Positions 50,032 through 58,292 of a stretch of DNA of 64,000 bases are shown piece after piece. Origin of the DNA: Candidatus Poribacteria bacterium. GTDB lineage: Bacteria > Poribacteria > WGA-4E > WGA-3G. The stretch covers positions 1 through 64,000 of the forward strand of contig JAJDTM010000013.1 of assembly GCA_022827185.1 (NCBI GenBank). The letters are read 5' to 3'. The first letter of the stretch is position 1. Every line of letters starts with the position of its first letter. Under the pieces are notes generated by a model. That model had not been told where the DNA came from, did no database searches, and worked only from the letters and a program-made list of their open reading frames with translations. A program made the translations under genes and the position numbers.

Positions 50032-52284
50032 CTATTGCATCTGTCCCATACTCTGCATCATCACTATCATCTGGATGGCCTGCTTGAAGTCGCCGAGTGT
50101 GAGCAGTAACTTTGTGTCAATCCCACGCTCTTGGACTTTGGCGGAAAACCCGATGCTGTAGCTCTCTGGCATGTTCATAAACATACCTGTGAACATTTGC
50201 ATTGCTGCAGCAGCATTCGGATCTGCTTTCGATATAATAGGTATGAGACTTTTAACCAGCGTGATCGGTGAAAGCGCCAAAAGTAGATTACTGTCTGTTC
50301 CGAACGTTTCGGCAAGTTTCTGATAACTCGGATTTCCAGCAAAGTTGCCGCCCATTCCAGATTTCCTATCCAACGCCGCCTTAATGAGTTCAGCACTGCC
50401 CATAACAAGGAACAGTTGATCTTCGTGAAAGGCATAGTGCCAGTTCCATTCTTCCGGCATTAGCGTGGCAGCTTCAGGCGGTAACTCTCCAAAAATTGAA
50501 CCGAAGTTGGGGAAGATGTAGCTTTTAATCTCAACGCCGTTATGCATGAGTGACGGACCTGCATGCGCCCCATCGTATATGTCCAACTCTGGTCTATCGC
50601 CCATCACTCCCTTCATAACCTGCATTGTCGTATGGAATTGTTCAAGAAACATGTCTTCCATATAGGCTTCTGCCGTTTGTTTGTCTTGCACCTCATAGAT
50701 GATTAGATAGTTAGGCATAAAACTATCACTAAAATTGACAGTAAACCCCCACTCCTTACCGAGAGATTCATAAAAAGTTGTCATCTGTTGGGTAAGTGCA
50801 TCCAGTTTGGCTTGCTGTTCTTCTGAAGGATCCGTTGAAAGCATTTTAATCCATAGCAGACCCATTTCAAGCATCAATTGTTGATTCCCTTGAAACGCGC
50901 CATTCACAAAGGCGAGATCTGGAAGATCTTCGTGAACTGTCAATTCATCAGGCATCATTTTTTTCAGGGATTGCTGAATTTCGCTACCGTTTTTGAATGC
51001 CAAGGACGGTGCGAGTTGTATATCAGTTCCCTTTACTTCAAGCGTTGCGCTTAGAGATTCGAGCTGCTCGAGCGTGTCTATAACTGAATCAAACATACTA
51101 ACAATGAAGGGTGCGATCGCCATAGCGGCAGGATCGCTTTCCAGGTTGTCCCGCATTGATTCCGATTCTTCCTTAAGCGAAGCAATGAGGACAGGTGCGA
51201 TTGATTTAAGATCAAAGTGAAGTGCGAGTTGCGCCTCACCCTTCATAATATTCGCGAGGAATGAACTATAGTCTGGATTGCTCACGACAGACTGTTTGGT
51301 TCCCTTATAGGCATCAATAGCACTTTCACACACTTCAGCGGATTGAGAGAAAACGAGTGTATTTTCCAAGATAGCGAAATGGCCGCTGCCGCCGGTCGCG
51401 CTCCAATAAGTTTCACCATTATATTCGGTGGGAGCACTTCCTTCGCTTTCCGCTGCGATCACTTGTTTCATGGCTTCGGGGTCGGTTAGGTGTACGATTG
51501 CGGAAAGATCCGGTGGTCTCAAGCTGGCCATAAAGACTGCAAAATCTTGGTTTAAATCCAACCCGATTTCCTCTAATTCGGCGAGGTTTTCAAATCCTGC
51601 GCGAAAGCTGCTTGCTAAGATTTGGGCAAGGATTTCTGGATTCTCGGCTGTTGGCATCAAATCTGTTGCCAACGTATTAATCCGATAATCTAACTCAAGT
51701 AGACTTGGACAATAGATAATCCCCATCGCTTGTTCTGGAATCAGGTGTAGTACACTACCACTCGGAATCTTCACCATTTCAGATTCGGTTTCATGGGGTG
51801 TTTCTTCAGCAGCCTCGTGTTCTGCGGTTTCTTCTGTAGATTCGTGTGCCTCTTCGGATTCATGCTCTGCGGTTTCTTCTGTAGATTCGTGTGCCTCTTC
51901 GGATTCATGCTCTGCCGTTTCTCCAGAAGGCTCATGTGCCTCTTCGGATTCGTGTGCCTCTTCGGATTCATGCTCTGCGGTTTCTTCAGCAGGTTCGCGA
52001 TTGGCATCTTCATCGCGTACTTCAGCTTCGCGGGATTCTTGTTTTTCAGCAGCCTCGTGTTCTGCGGTTTCTTCAGCAGATTCGTGTGCTTCTTCGGATT
52101 CATGTTCTACGGTTTCTTCAGCAGATTCATTTTGTTCGTGCATTTCTTGAGTTTCTTGCACGGGTGGCGCCTCGGCAGTAGCTGTGGTTGTAACAGGGGG
52201 TGTCTCTTTGGCACCACAACCGACACATATAAACATCGTGAAGAGTGCTAACGCGATGAAGGGTAAAAACAAACATTTTTTCAT
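50032..52284 (-). CDS. DUF3352-like lipoprotein with Glu/His-rich tandem repeats
   Basis: A 750-residue lipoprotein (lipobox ICVGC, Cys23). Residues about 45-170 are a low-complexity region with a 15-residue unit EETAEHESEEAHEST repeated imperfectly several times. Residues about 180-750 form the globular part with LHLIPEQAMGIIYCPSLLEL, DFAVFMASLRPPDLSAIVHL and WSATGGSGHFAILENTLVFS, which resembles the DUF3352 family. Function unknown; the acidic His-rich spacer could bind divalent metals or hold the domain away from the membrane. AGGAG precedes the ATG by 8 nt. Confidence 0.82.
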   Translation of the reverse strand: MKKCLFLPFIALALFTMFICVGCGAKETPPVTTTATAEAPPVQETQEMHEQNESAEETVEHESEEAHESAEETAEHEAAEKQESREAEVRDEDANREPAEETAEHESEEAHESEEAHEPSGETAEHESEEAHESTEETAEHESEEAHESTEETAEHEAAEETPHETESEMVKIPSGSVLHLIPEQAMGIIYCPSLLELDYRINTLATDLMPTAENPEILAQILASSFRAGFENLAELEEIGLDLNQDFAVFMASLRPPDLSAIVHLTDPEAMKQVIAAESEGSAPTEYNGETYWSATGGSGHFAILENTLVFSQSAEVCESAIDAYKGTKQSVVSNPDYSSFLANIMKGEAQLALHFDLKSIAPVLIASLKEESESMRDNLESDPAAMAIAPFIVSMFDSVIDTLEQLESLSATLEVKGTDIQLAPSLAFKNGSEIQQSLKKMMPDELTVHEDLPDLAFVNGAFQGNQQLMLEMGLLWIKMLSTDPSEEQQAKLDALTQQMTTFYESLGKEWGFTVNFSDSFMPNYLIIYEVQDKQTAEAYMEDMFLEQFHTTMQVMKGVMGDRPELDIYDGAHAGPSLMHNGVEIKSYIFPNFGSIFGELPPEAATLMPEEWNWHYAFHEDQLFLVMGSAELIKAALDRKSGMGGNFAGNPSYQKLAETFGTDSNLLLALSPITLVKSLIPIISKADPNAAAAMQMFTGMFMNMPESYSIGFSAKVQERGIDTKLLLTLGDFKQAIQMIVMMQSMGQMQ
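51790..52125 (-). repeat. Coding tandem repeat, 45-bp unit
   Basis: Within the DUF3352 gene. The unit is 15 codons, near-identical at the DNA level over several copies (on the plus strand CTCTGCGGTTTCTTCTGTAG followed by ATTCGTGTGCCTCTTCGGAT). High DNA identity implies recent expansion by slippage or unequal exchange, so copy number may vary between strains. Confidence 0.8.
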
Positions 52285-52343
52285 TTTTATTTCTCCTGGG
52301 GTGTGGGGTAATCTATTGACATATCCTCACTGAATTCATGACA

Positions 52344-53429
52344 TCAATTTTGGGTTTTTGCGATTTTTTCTTGGAGCGCATTGATCTCCTCGTTGGAGGT
52401 TAACACGCCGATTTCAACTTCATAATGTCTGCGACCGCCGGGTTCAATGTGCTGTAGTGTGCCGCGTTCGCGTTCCTTTGCTCTACCTTCTACACCGCAG
52501 TTTGACGGTTCCAAACCGAGAACGTAGGTGCCTTCACCGCACATTTTCCATTGGACAAAGTTTGGAAATTGCGTTTTGTGATAGCGTACTGATACGCCGA
52601 TGCCCTGTCCACCGTTAAAACTACGATTTACGAGCGCGACATGGATGTGATTATCGACATCTGGTTCCATTTCATGATAGAAAGCTTGCTCTTGGAAATC
52701 AACGGTTGGTGGTTCGCAAAGATTATAATTATTCAAGTTTGTAGCAGCGGGTTCGTCGCGCGGTGTGACCTGTGAAGAGGGTGCAAGCAATTCGCTGTCT
52801 TGGGTGAGAATTGGAAATCCGATGTTAATATGGAAGAGGTACATGTGTGGTGAATCTTGGTATCCCAAATTTTCAACGATATCTTCAATATGCAGCGTCC
52901 GCGATCCCAACTCGGTCCAAATTCTACGGGTGCGAGAGAGGTTTTCGCCCAAAGCGGCGGTCTCTTTAACTTTGCCTTGCGCCCATAACATATAGCGTTG
53001 CCCTTCCCACCGACTGTCGACCCAAACGTTTTTTGCGGGGATGTTTGAAACCCGTCCGTGAAGCCCGAGTGCTTCATCGTCATCTTCGTTGGGGACCCCG
53101 ACTTGTCGCATACCACAGGTTGTCAGTAGACCGCCGTAAAAGCCGCGTAGCCAACCGAGTCCTTCGGGTTCATAATGTGCGGGACTGACATCGCCTGTAC
53201 TCGAACGCCAACAGAGTGGAATCCCTTGATATTCGGCATAGGAGACATCTAACCCGCGACTCGGTAGTACGGTGAAATGTAAGCCGCTACCGGTTCGGAA
53301 GTCAATTGCGTCAACACCTTTTTCATTGCCATCCGTCAGTTGATACATTTTTGCATGGGCGATTTGCGATATATCTCCGACGTGGCGAAGCAGTTGTATT
53401 CTGTCATACGTTGCTCCGTATAGGTTCAT
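52344..53429 (-). CDS. DUF4432 family protein (aldose 1-epimerase-like fold)
   Basis: A 361-residue galactose mutarotase-fold protein. Recognisable parts are FTVLPSRGLDVSYAEYQGIPLCW, GLHGRVSNIPAKNVWVD, MYLFHINIGFPIL and VLGLEPSNCGVEGRAKERERGTL. The His in GLHGR and Glu in LEPSN stand where epimerase catalytic residues are found. The sugar substrate is unknown. Start ATG 53427-53429 with AAGGAG 11 nt upstream; a longer frame with TTG start to 53492 has no such site. Confidence 0.87.
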   Translation of the reverse strand: MNLYGATYDRIQLLRHVGDISQIAHAKMYQLTDGNEKGVDAIDFRTGSGLHFTVLPSRGLDVSYAEYQGIPLCWRSSTGDVSPAHYEPEGLGWLRGFYGGLLTTCGMRQVGVPNEDDDEALGLHGRVSNIPAKNVWVDSRWEGQRYMLWAQGKVKETAALGENLSRTRRIWTELGSRTLHIEDIVENLGYQDSPHMYLFHINIGFPILTQDSELLAPSSQVTPRDEPAATNLNNYNLCEPPTVDFQEQAFYHEMEPDVDNHIHVALVNRSFNGGQGIGVSVRYHKTQFPNFVQWKMCGEGTYVLGLEPSNCGVEGRAKERERGTLQHIEPGGRRHYEVEIGVLTSNEEINALQEKIAKTQN

Positions 53430-53540
53430 TAAATAAGGTTCTCCTTCTTGGTGCAGCTTGCTGGTTGTAATTTTTAAAGACGTTGCGTTCAAGTCTATAT
53501 TAATGAAGATGGATCGAAATTTTCTGTATACTGAAAAGAA

Positions 53541-53569
53541 ATTATAGCATAGACAGGAAAAAAAAGCAA
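53541..53569 (-). promoter_or_regulatory. Promoter of the DUF4432 gene
   Basis: On the minus strand -35 TTGCTT (53564-53569), 17-nt spacer, extended -10 TGCTATAAT (53541-53546 core). Predicted start near 53534, a leader of about 105 nt without recognised riboswitch features. Confidence 0.65.
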
Positions 53570-53694
53570 GTTTTTCGGTAGAGGCATCCAGTTATCAGTT
53601 AATCCGAATCGCGGATACCGCGGATTACGCAGATTTAGATGTGTTGTGATTCGGAGATCTGCTTTCCAGTAACTTGATCGGACTCAACTTTCAA

Positions 53695-53723
53695 TTGTCT
53701 CGACCTCAGTTTTGTGGTATGCT
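53695..53723 (+). promoter_or_regulatory. Promoter of the HD-domain gene cluster
   Basis: -35 TTGTCT (53695-53700), 17-nt spacer, -10 TATGCT (53718-53723), start near 53730, giving a leader of about 36 nt and a GAGG Shine-Dalgarno before the ATG at 53766. Divergent from the DUF4432 promoter. Confidence 0.6.
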
Positions 53724-53765
53724 TAATGCAGTTGATTTACGCGTGATTCATAAAGAGGATACCGC

Positions 53766-54329
53766 ATGATAGAAACTATGAGAGAGAACATTGAACAGAT
53801 TGTTGAACAGGCTTGTGCCGCCGATACCAATATTTTTGGTTACGACATTTGGACCCATCACATTCTGAAAGTTATTGAAAATACAGAACGACTCGCTTCA
53901 CATTTTGATGCAGATCCCGAAATTGTGGAACTTGCGGCGTTACTTCACGATTATGCCAGTATAAAGGACAAAGCACTTTATGCGGATCATCACATTCACG
54001 GTCCAATTGAAGCGGAGAAACTCCTTAAACGTTTTGGCTATCCAGAAGAAAAAACGGAAGCTGTCAAGGACGCTATCGCAACACATCGGGCAAGCGTGAC
54101 AGTTGAACATCGGAGTGCGGAAGGAGCATGTCTTGCGAATGCCGATGCCATGTCCCATATTGAACAAGTGCCATCTCTGTTATACTTGGCATACATCCAT
54201 CATGAAATGGGAATCGATGAAGGAAAAATGTGGGTTAAAGCAAAACTCCAACGGAGTTGGCAGAAGTTACGAGAAGATGTTCAGGACCTTGTTAGAGATA
54301 AGTATGAAGCCGCGTTGAAGGTACTTTAA
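53766..54329 (+). CDS. HD-domain protein (phosphohydrolase type)
   Basis: A 187-residue helical HD-domain protein. Metal-site residues: His in DIWTHHILKV, HD in ELAALLHDYAS (about 57-67), then the His of DHHIHGPIEAEKLL and ATHRASV, and an Asp in ANADAMSHIEQ. This layout matches small HD hydrolases such as YpgQ-like proteins. The substrate, probably a nucleotide, is unproven. First gene of a three-gene plus-strand group. Confidence 0.88.
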   Translation: MIETMRENIEQIVEQACAADTNIFGYDIWTHHILKVIENTERLASHFDADPEIVELAALLHDYASIKDKALYADHHIHGPIEAEKLLKRFGYPEEKTEAVKDAIATHRASVTVEHRSAEGACLANADAMSHIEQVPSLLYLAYIHHEMGIDEGKMWVKAKLQRSWQKLREDVQDLVRDKYEAALKVL

Positions 54330-54372
54330 CGAGAGGTTTTATACAACTTGCTATATGTCTTGTGTAAATCTT

Positions 54373-54888
54373 ATGACTGTTGACAAAGTTCACTGGTTTC
54401 TCGATCTCTTCGATGAACTCGGTATCAAAGTTTGGATTGATGGTGGATGGGGTGTTGATGCGCTGTTAGGTGAATGCACTCGGGAGCATTCAGATTTGGA
54501 TATTATCATCTCATGGGAAGATTCGGCAATACTTACCAAGGCACTCTTCGCGCGTGGCTTTGTTGACATCTATACAGACGACCGTAAAGATCGAAACTTC
54601 GTGATGGGACATCAATCTCATGGAAAGATTGACTTTCATGTCGTCGAACTTACCGCGGATGGCGGCGCGATCTACGGTCCAGGAGAGATTGACTGGATTA
54701 TTACCCAATCAGAGTTGAACGCTGTAGGTTTTATCGGGGGTCGGGAAGTCCGGTGCCTATCAGTGGATTACCAAGTGCGTTCGCATTCTGGATATACATT
54801 ACAAGATACAGACTTTGCTGACCTACGGGCATTGCAAGAAAGATACGGCGTTGCGTTGCTTCCAACGCAGATTGAGGAAGAACAATGA
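54373..54888 (+). CDS. LnuA/aminoglycoside-type nucleotidyltransferase
   Basis: A 171-residue nucleotidyltransferase-fold protein. The signature is VWIDGGWGVDALLGECTREHSDLDIII (in parts GGWGVDALLG and HSDLDI), with two metal Asp; DFHVVEL gives the third acidic residue, and the end FADLRALQERYG matches lincosamide nucleotidyltransferases (Lnu/Lin) and ANT(2'')-like enzymes. It could adenylylate an antibiotic, but chromosomal homologues are often of unknown role. An ATG six codons earlier (54355) is possible; neither has a clear Shine-Dalgarno. Confidence 0.83.
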   Translation: MTVDKVHWFLDLFDELGIKVWIDGGWGVDALLGECTREHSDLDIIISWEDSAILTKALFARGFVDIYTDDRKDRNFVMGHQSHGKIDFHVVELTADGGAIYGPGEIDWIITQSELNAVGFIGGREVRCLSVDYQVRSHSGYTLQDTDFADLRALQERYGVALLPTQIEEEQ

Positions 54889-55097
54889 CTAAATACGAAT
54901 ACAAAACCGTGACACTTGACCAGAAAGGGTGGGGATTGATACAGTCCCGATCAATTCCTGGTCTTGAAAGTATACTTAATCGTGAGGGAAAAGAGGGTTG
55001 GCGACTTTGCGAGATTGTCCTACCGTCTGCTGCTTACGGGACCTCAGATAAAGCGATTGTAATTTTCGAGAGAGCGTTGGAACGAACTGAAGATTGA
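54885..55097 (+). CDS. DUF4177 small protein
   Basis: A 70-residue protein with the DUF4177 pattern: YEYKTVTL at the start, LNREGKEGWRLCEIV in the middle and AIVIFERAL at the end. Function unknown. Its ATG overlaps the upstream nucleotidyltransferase stop (ATGA), so the two are translationally coupled. Confidence 0.85.
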   Translation: MTKYEYKTVTLDQKGWGLIQSRSIPGLESILNREGKEGWRLCEIVLPSAAYGTSDKAIVIFERALERTED

Positions 55098-55218
55098 ACC
55101 ACCCTCAATTTGTAGGAACACTGGTTCGTAAGGGCGGTATCTCTCTGCAAATCACGCGGCGCAATGAATTGCGCGACTACGAACAGCCCTTAAGTTTAGA
55201 CTGGACAGAACACTGGAT

Positions 55219-55860
55219 CTAATGCTTCCAGAAGAGGGTAACAACACCGGCAATCATCAGAGCGATTGACCATAACAGATCCAAGTTAAACCATGCCTTG
55301 CGGAGTAGGGCAAGTCCCACTACCTCGTAAACAATAACGGCGACGACACCTGTCACAACAAAAAAACTGAGGGTATGTACGCCAACTGCGGATAATAGCA
55401 TTGTCGCGTTATCTGCCATGCTTGCGGGTGCGTGGTGCATGTGTGCTGAAGCTTCAGCAGCAGGCATTCGTAAGAGGAGCGGTGCCAACATCAGCCCCGC
55501 GCCGTGGGCAGATGCCATCAGGAAAGACCAGATCGTTAAGTCCTTGAAGTTAACGCGCATGCCGACCCATTTCGGATGTCGTGCGCTGAAAAATTTGTAC
55601 ACGCCAAACCCAAATAAGACAACCGCACAGGCGATGCGAAGCACATCCTTCGGGAGTTGCTGTTGTGCTAAAGCGATTACCAGAACCACGATTCCAATAG
55701 AAATCGCGTGTCCGAGTGCCATCGGAAAGAGCGCGCCGATCACCGCGCTTCTCCGTTTTTCTTGCATGCCCAGTGCAACCGCGAAAAGCCATCCCATCCC
55801 CGGATTAATGCCGTGATATGCTCCGAGGCCGAGCATGCCCCACCATGAAATAGTGTCCAT
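55219..55860 (-). CDS. Multipass membrane protein, NicO/UreH-like
   Basis: A 213-residue protein with about six transmembrane helices. The start GLGAYHGINPGMGWLFAVALGMQ carries a His in the first helix as in HupE/NicO-type metal or sulfite exporters, and a His-containing loop (AEASAHMHHAPAS) lies between helices 4 and 5. Relatives are sometimes mislabelled as ArcD antiporters. A role in divalent metal export or uptake is only an inference. It converges with the DUF4177 gene across a 121-nt gap containing a GCGCAAT/ATTGCGC hairpin. Confidence 0.7.
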   Translation of the reverse strand: MDTISWWGMLGLGAYHGINPGMGWLFAVALGMQEKRRSAVIGALFPMALGHAISIGIVVLVIALAQQQLPKDVLRIACAVVLFGFGVYKFFSARHPKWVGMRVNFKDLTIWSFLMASAHGAGLMLAPLLLRMPAAEASAHMHHAPASMADNATMLLSAVGVHTLSFFVVTGVVAVIVYEVVGLALLRKAWFNLDLLWSIALMIAGVVTLFWKH

Positions 55861-55903
55861 GAAGAAGCCTTTCTAAGATAAATAACGTCAAATATCTTTT
55901 AAA

Positions 55904-55968
55904 GTAGGGGTTGGGTAACCCAACCCCTACGAAATTCCTATAGATAGATTGGGTAACCCAACCCCTAC
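55904..55968. repeat. Perfect palindromic repeats downstream of the SBP56 gene
   Basis: A 27-nt perfect inverted repeat (GTAGGGGTTGGGT / ACCCAACCCCTAC, 55904-55930) and a second, shorter copy of the same sequence at 55949-55968. They lie in the gap between the SBP56 stop and the membrane-protein ATG on the minus strand. No U-run follows, so they are repeat units rather than a classical terminator. Confidence 0.8.
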
Positions 55969-55975
55969 GAAGTTC

Positions 55976-57367
55976 CTACGGATAGCAGAAAGTATCGGAA
56001 GAACTATCGCCACCTTGCAACCGAATTTGATGGGCGCGACTCTCACCGAAGTCCACGAAGAAGTCGGGATCGAATTCAAGACCGCCATCCTCTGTATTCA
56101 CATTAGCCTTTACCATCCACCCGTTCGCGCCTTCGGGGTAGAACTGGTTATCCCATGCAACATAGAGGGAATTGGTGAAGTAGAGGCGTTTGCCGTCGCG
56201 GCTCAATTCAACCATCTGGGGACCGCCACTTACAGGTCCTGCAGCTGGGTGCGGGTGCGATTTTGTGATACCGCCTATCTTGAGGGTGCCGGTATGCTTC
56301 GGATTAAACGGGTCGGATACATCGTATTGCAACATCTCTCCGGTGCCCCAACAGGAGACATATAGGAACCGATCATCCAACGAAAGGATATGGTCGGTAA
56401 CAAGCGTTGGAATCATGCCGATATCCTTCAAAGCGGGTGGTAAATCATCTGGATTTTCAGGGACCTGTGCCGGGATATCAATAATCTTTTGGATGCCCCA
56501 ACCATCTCCATCTTTGTACCACGTCCAAATCGAACTGGAGAGGTCGTTCATATTCAACACAGCATTGACGAACCCGTACGCTTTCGTTGGGTCGTGTGCG
56601 GGACGTAATTCTAAGATCATCTGATAATCATCGCCCAAATCTAACGTTTGAATATTCTTGCGGTGTCGGATGTCCCAGATATGGATTTTATGTCCGAATT
56701 TGCGTTCACCCAAGTCCTCAAGGCTCACGCCGTTTTCAATCATTGCCGGATATCCCCACTCACTGGTAACAGCGATGTCATAGCCCAAATGCCACCAGAA
56801 ATCGTAAGAGAGGGATTGCGGACCGCGTTCCACTTCCCACTGTCCGAGGATATTGAAGTTGTAATGATCCATGAGGAATATCCCGCCGGGTCCTTCTTCC
56901 GAACCGGCTGAAGCCAAAGCACTAACGTAGATCCCTTCGGGACCGCAGTGTACTGTATGTGGGCGGGTATATCCGGACCGCGCTTCAACTTCATCAGCTG
57001 TCAGCGTCTTAACGAGTTTCGGTGCCTTGGGATTCTCTTTCACATCGAGGATATAGATACTGGAACCCCGTAGTGCTGGCACGACGAGGTAACGCCGTTC
57101 TATATAAGGGTGTGGTGCGTAGGGGCAGAGCGCTGCACTGCAAGCGTTCCAACCGAAGTGGTGGATTTCGTCACGAACGCCGAGTTCCAGTTTATGAACA
57201 ATTTGACCATAGGTATCAGATGCTGTGTTGAGGTCAACCACACACATAGCGTCGGGATTGCCGTCATCTCTGGGTGCAGCGACGTAAGCGACATCTTCAA
57301 TAGGTGCCTCAATCGCCATCTTAGGTGATGGGTAAAAAGTTGGATCAGGTTTCCACTGTTGTAACAA
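55976..57367 (-). CDS. Selenium-binding protein 56 / methanethiol oxidase family
   Basis: A 463-residue SBP56 propeller protein. Recognised segments: HHFGWNACSAALCP (a Cys-rich region), RPHTVHCGPEGIYVSALAS, SEWGYPAMIENG, FGHKIHIWDIRHRKNIQTLDL, and YVSCWGTGEMLQYDVSDP. Family members oxidise methanethiol, a step in organic-sulfur turnover, and bind copper. The His-rich motifs expected for metal binding are present. No signal peptide, although many bacterial homologues are periplasmic. Substrate not proven. Confidence 0.92.
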   Translation of the reverse strand: MLQQWKPDPTFYPSPKMAIEAPIEDVAYVAAPRDDGNPDAMCVVDLNTASDTYGQIVHKLELGVRDEIHHFGWNACSAALCPYAPHPYIERRYLVVPALRGSSIYILDVKENPKAPKLVKTLTADEVEARSGYTRPHTVHCGPEGIYVSALASAGSEEGPGGIFLMDHYNFNILGQWEVERGPQSLSYDFWWHLGYDIAVTSEWGYPAMIENGVSLEDLGERKFGHKIHIWDIRHRKNIQTLDLGDDYQMILELRPAHDPTKAYGFVNAVLNMNDLSSSIWTWYKDGDGWGIQKIIDIPAQVPENPDDLPPALKDIGMIPTLVTDHILSLDDRFLYVSCWGTGEMLQYDVSDPFNPKHTGTLKIGGITKSHPHPAAGPVSGGPQMVELSRDGKRLYFTNSLYVAWDNQFYPEGANGWMVKANVNTEDGGLEFDPDFFVDFGESRAHQIRLQGGDSSSDTFCYP

Positions 57368-57388
57368 GTTTACTTCTCCTTTTGGTTT

Positions 57389-58279
57389 TTAGTGTGATGC
57401 GTCTGCATCGTTTTTTGCGCGGTCAAGCCAGCCAGGTAGCCTAATGTCTTCGGATAGTTTCCACGCCGTCAAATAGAGCGAAGCCGTCCAGCGCACGGCT
57501 TCCCGCGCTCGATTATTTACAAAATCCTTTAAAGCGGGTGTCGGGTTTTTCAGGTCTTGCCAATCGTCTGCGAGTTCATAAACGTTGCCTACAAAACTGT
57601 GTTCAGCTTTGATCTGTTTGATGATTGCGGGCATCAAATCAGCAACAGCGTCAATTTGTTGTCCTTTCGCGAGTTCCATCGGATCCAGTCTTAACATCTC
57701 AATAGCCGAATCGACCTTCTCATGGATGCCTTTATGTAGCCGCGTCCCGTCCTTTTGCTTAATCCCGTCAAAATGAATGGTGAGGTGCAACGGTTGGCAC
57801 ATATCCTGTGCATAGTGTGAAAGGAAACCGGCGTAGAGGAAACACTTATTCTGGATCATCGGGTTATCGGGCCATTTGCGATACTCAGCGAATGCGAATG
57901 CAAGTCGTTCCGTCCATTCCGCCAAGGCATACGGAAGTGTGCCGACTTCTCGCGGTGTAAGTCCGAGTTCGGCACATAGCTGAATATGCGCCTCACGTCC
58001 GTCTGGAATCGGATGTTCTCCGAAGAGTTCTACATCAATATAGTGTTCTCCGTATTCAGCTTGCCGTGCGTGTGGTGTGCCGCGTCCCTTAGATAGATCA
58101 GGGTCATAAGAGCAGTGAGCGATCATTTTACCGGCATTTCGGAAAAATTCGGGGACTTCATCAGGGAGTGATTTGACGGCTGCCCGTGTCATGATATCGT
58201 GGCCACCGCCCCACCATGCCCATGCCGGTGTCGTGAGAATAAGTGAAAACAGAATTAAGGCATTATAAAAACGTCTCAT
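57389..58279 (-). CDS. Secreted P1 nuclease / zinc phospholipase C-superfamily protein
   Basis: A 296-residue exported protein. The signal peptide ends at PAWA, so the mature chain would start with Trp (WWGGGHDIMTRAAV); in this superfamily the N-terminal Trp amino group and a nearby His bind zinc. LSHYAQDMCQPLHLTIHFDG carries further His and Asp ligands. It should be a tri-zinc phosphodiesterase or phospholipase; the substrate is open. Start ATG 58277-58279 with AAGGAG 6 nt upstream. Upstream neighbour DUF362 is 13 nt away, so the two are co-transcribed. Confidence 0.85.
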   Translation of the reverse strand: MRRFYNALILFSLILTTPAWAWWGGGHDIMTRAAVKSLPDEVPEFFRNAGKMIAHCSYDPDLSKGRGTPHARQAEYGEHYIDVELFGEHPIPDGREAHIQLCAELGLTPREVGTLPYALAEWTERLAFAFAEYRKWPDNPMIQNKCFLYAGFLSHYAQDMCQPLHLTIHFDGIKQKDGTRLHKGIHEKVDSAIEMLRLDPMELAKGQQIDAVADLMPAIIKQIKAEHSFVGNVYELADDWQDLKNPTPALKDFVNNRAREAVRWTASLYLTAWKLSEDIRLPGWLDRAKNDADASH

Positions 58280-58292
58280 AATTCTCCTTTTG

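Noticed and set aside
53430..53492. Longer DUF4432 start at a TTG
   Set aside because: No Shine-Dalgarno, while the internal ATG has AAGGAG at 11 nt.
54373..54888. Acquired antibiotic-resistance gene
   Set aside because: The fold matches lincosamide/aminoglycoside nucleotidyltransferases, but no integron, IS or plasmid signature surrounds it, so resistance cannot be claimed.
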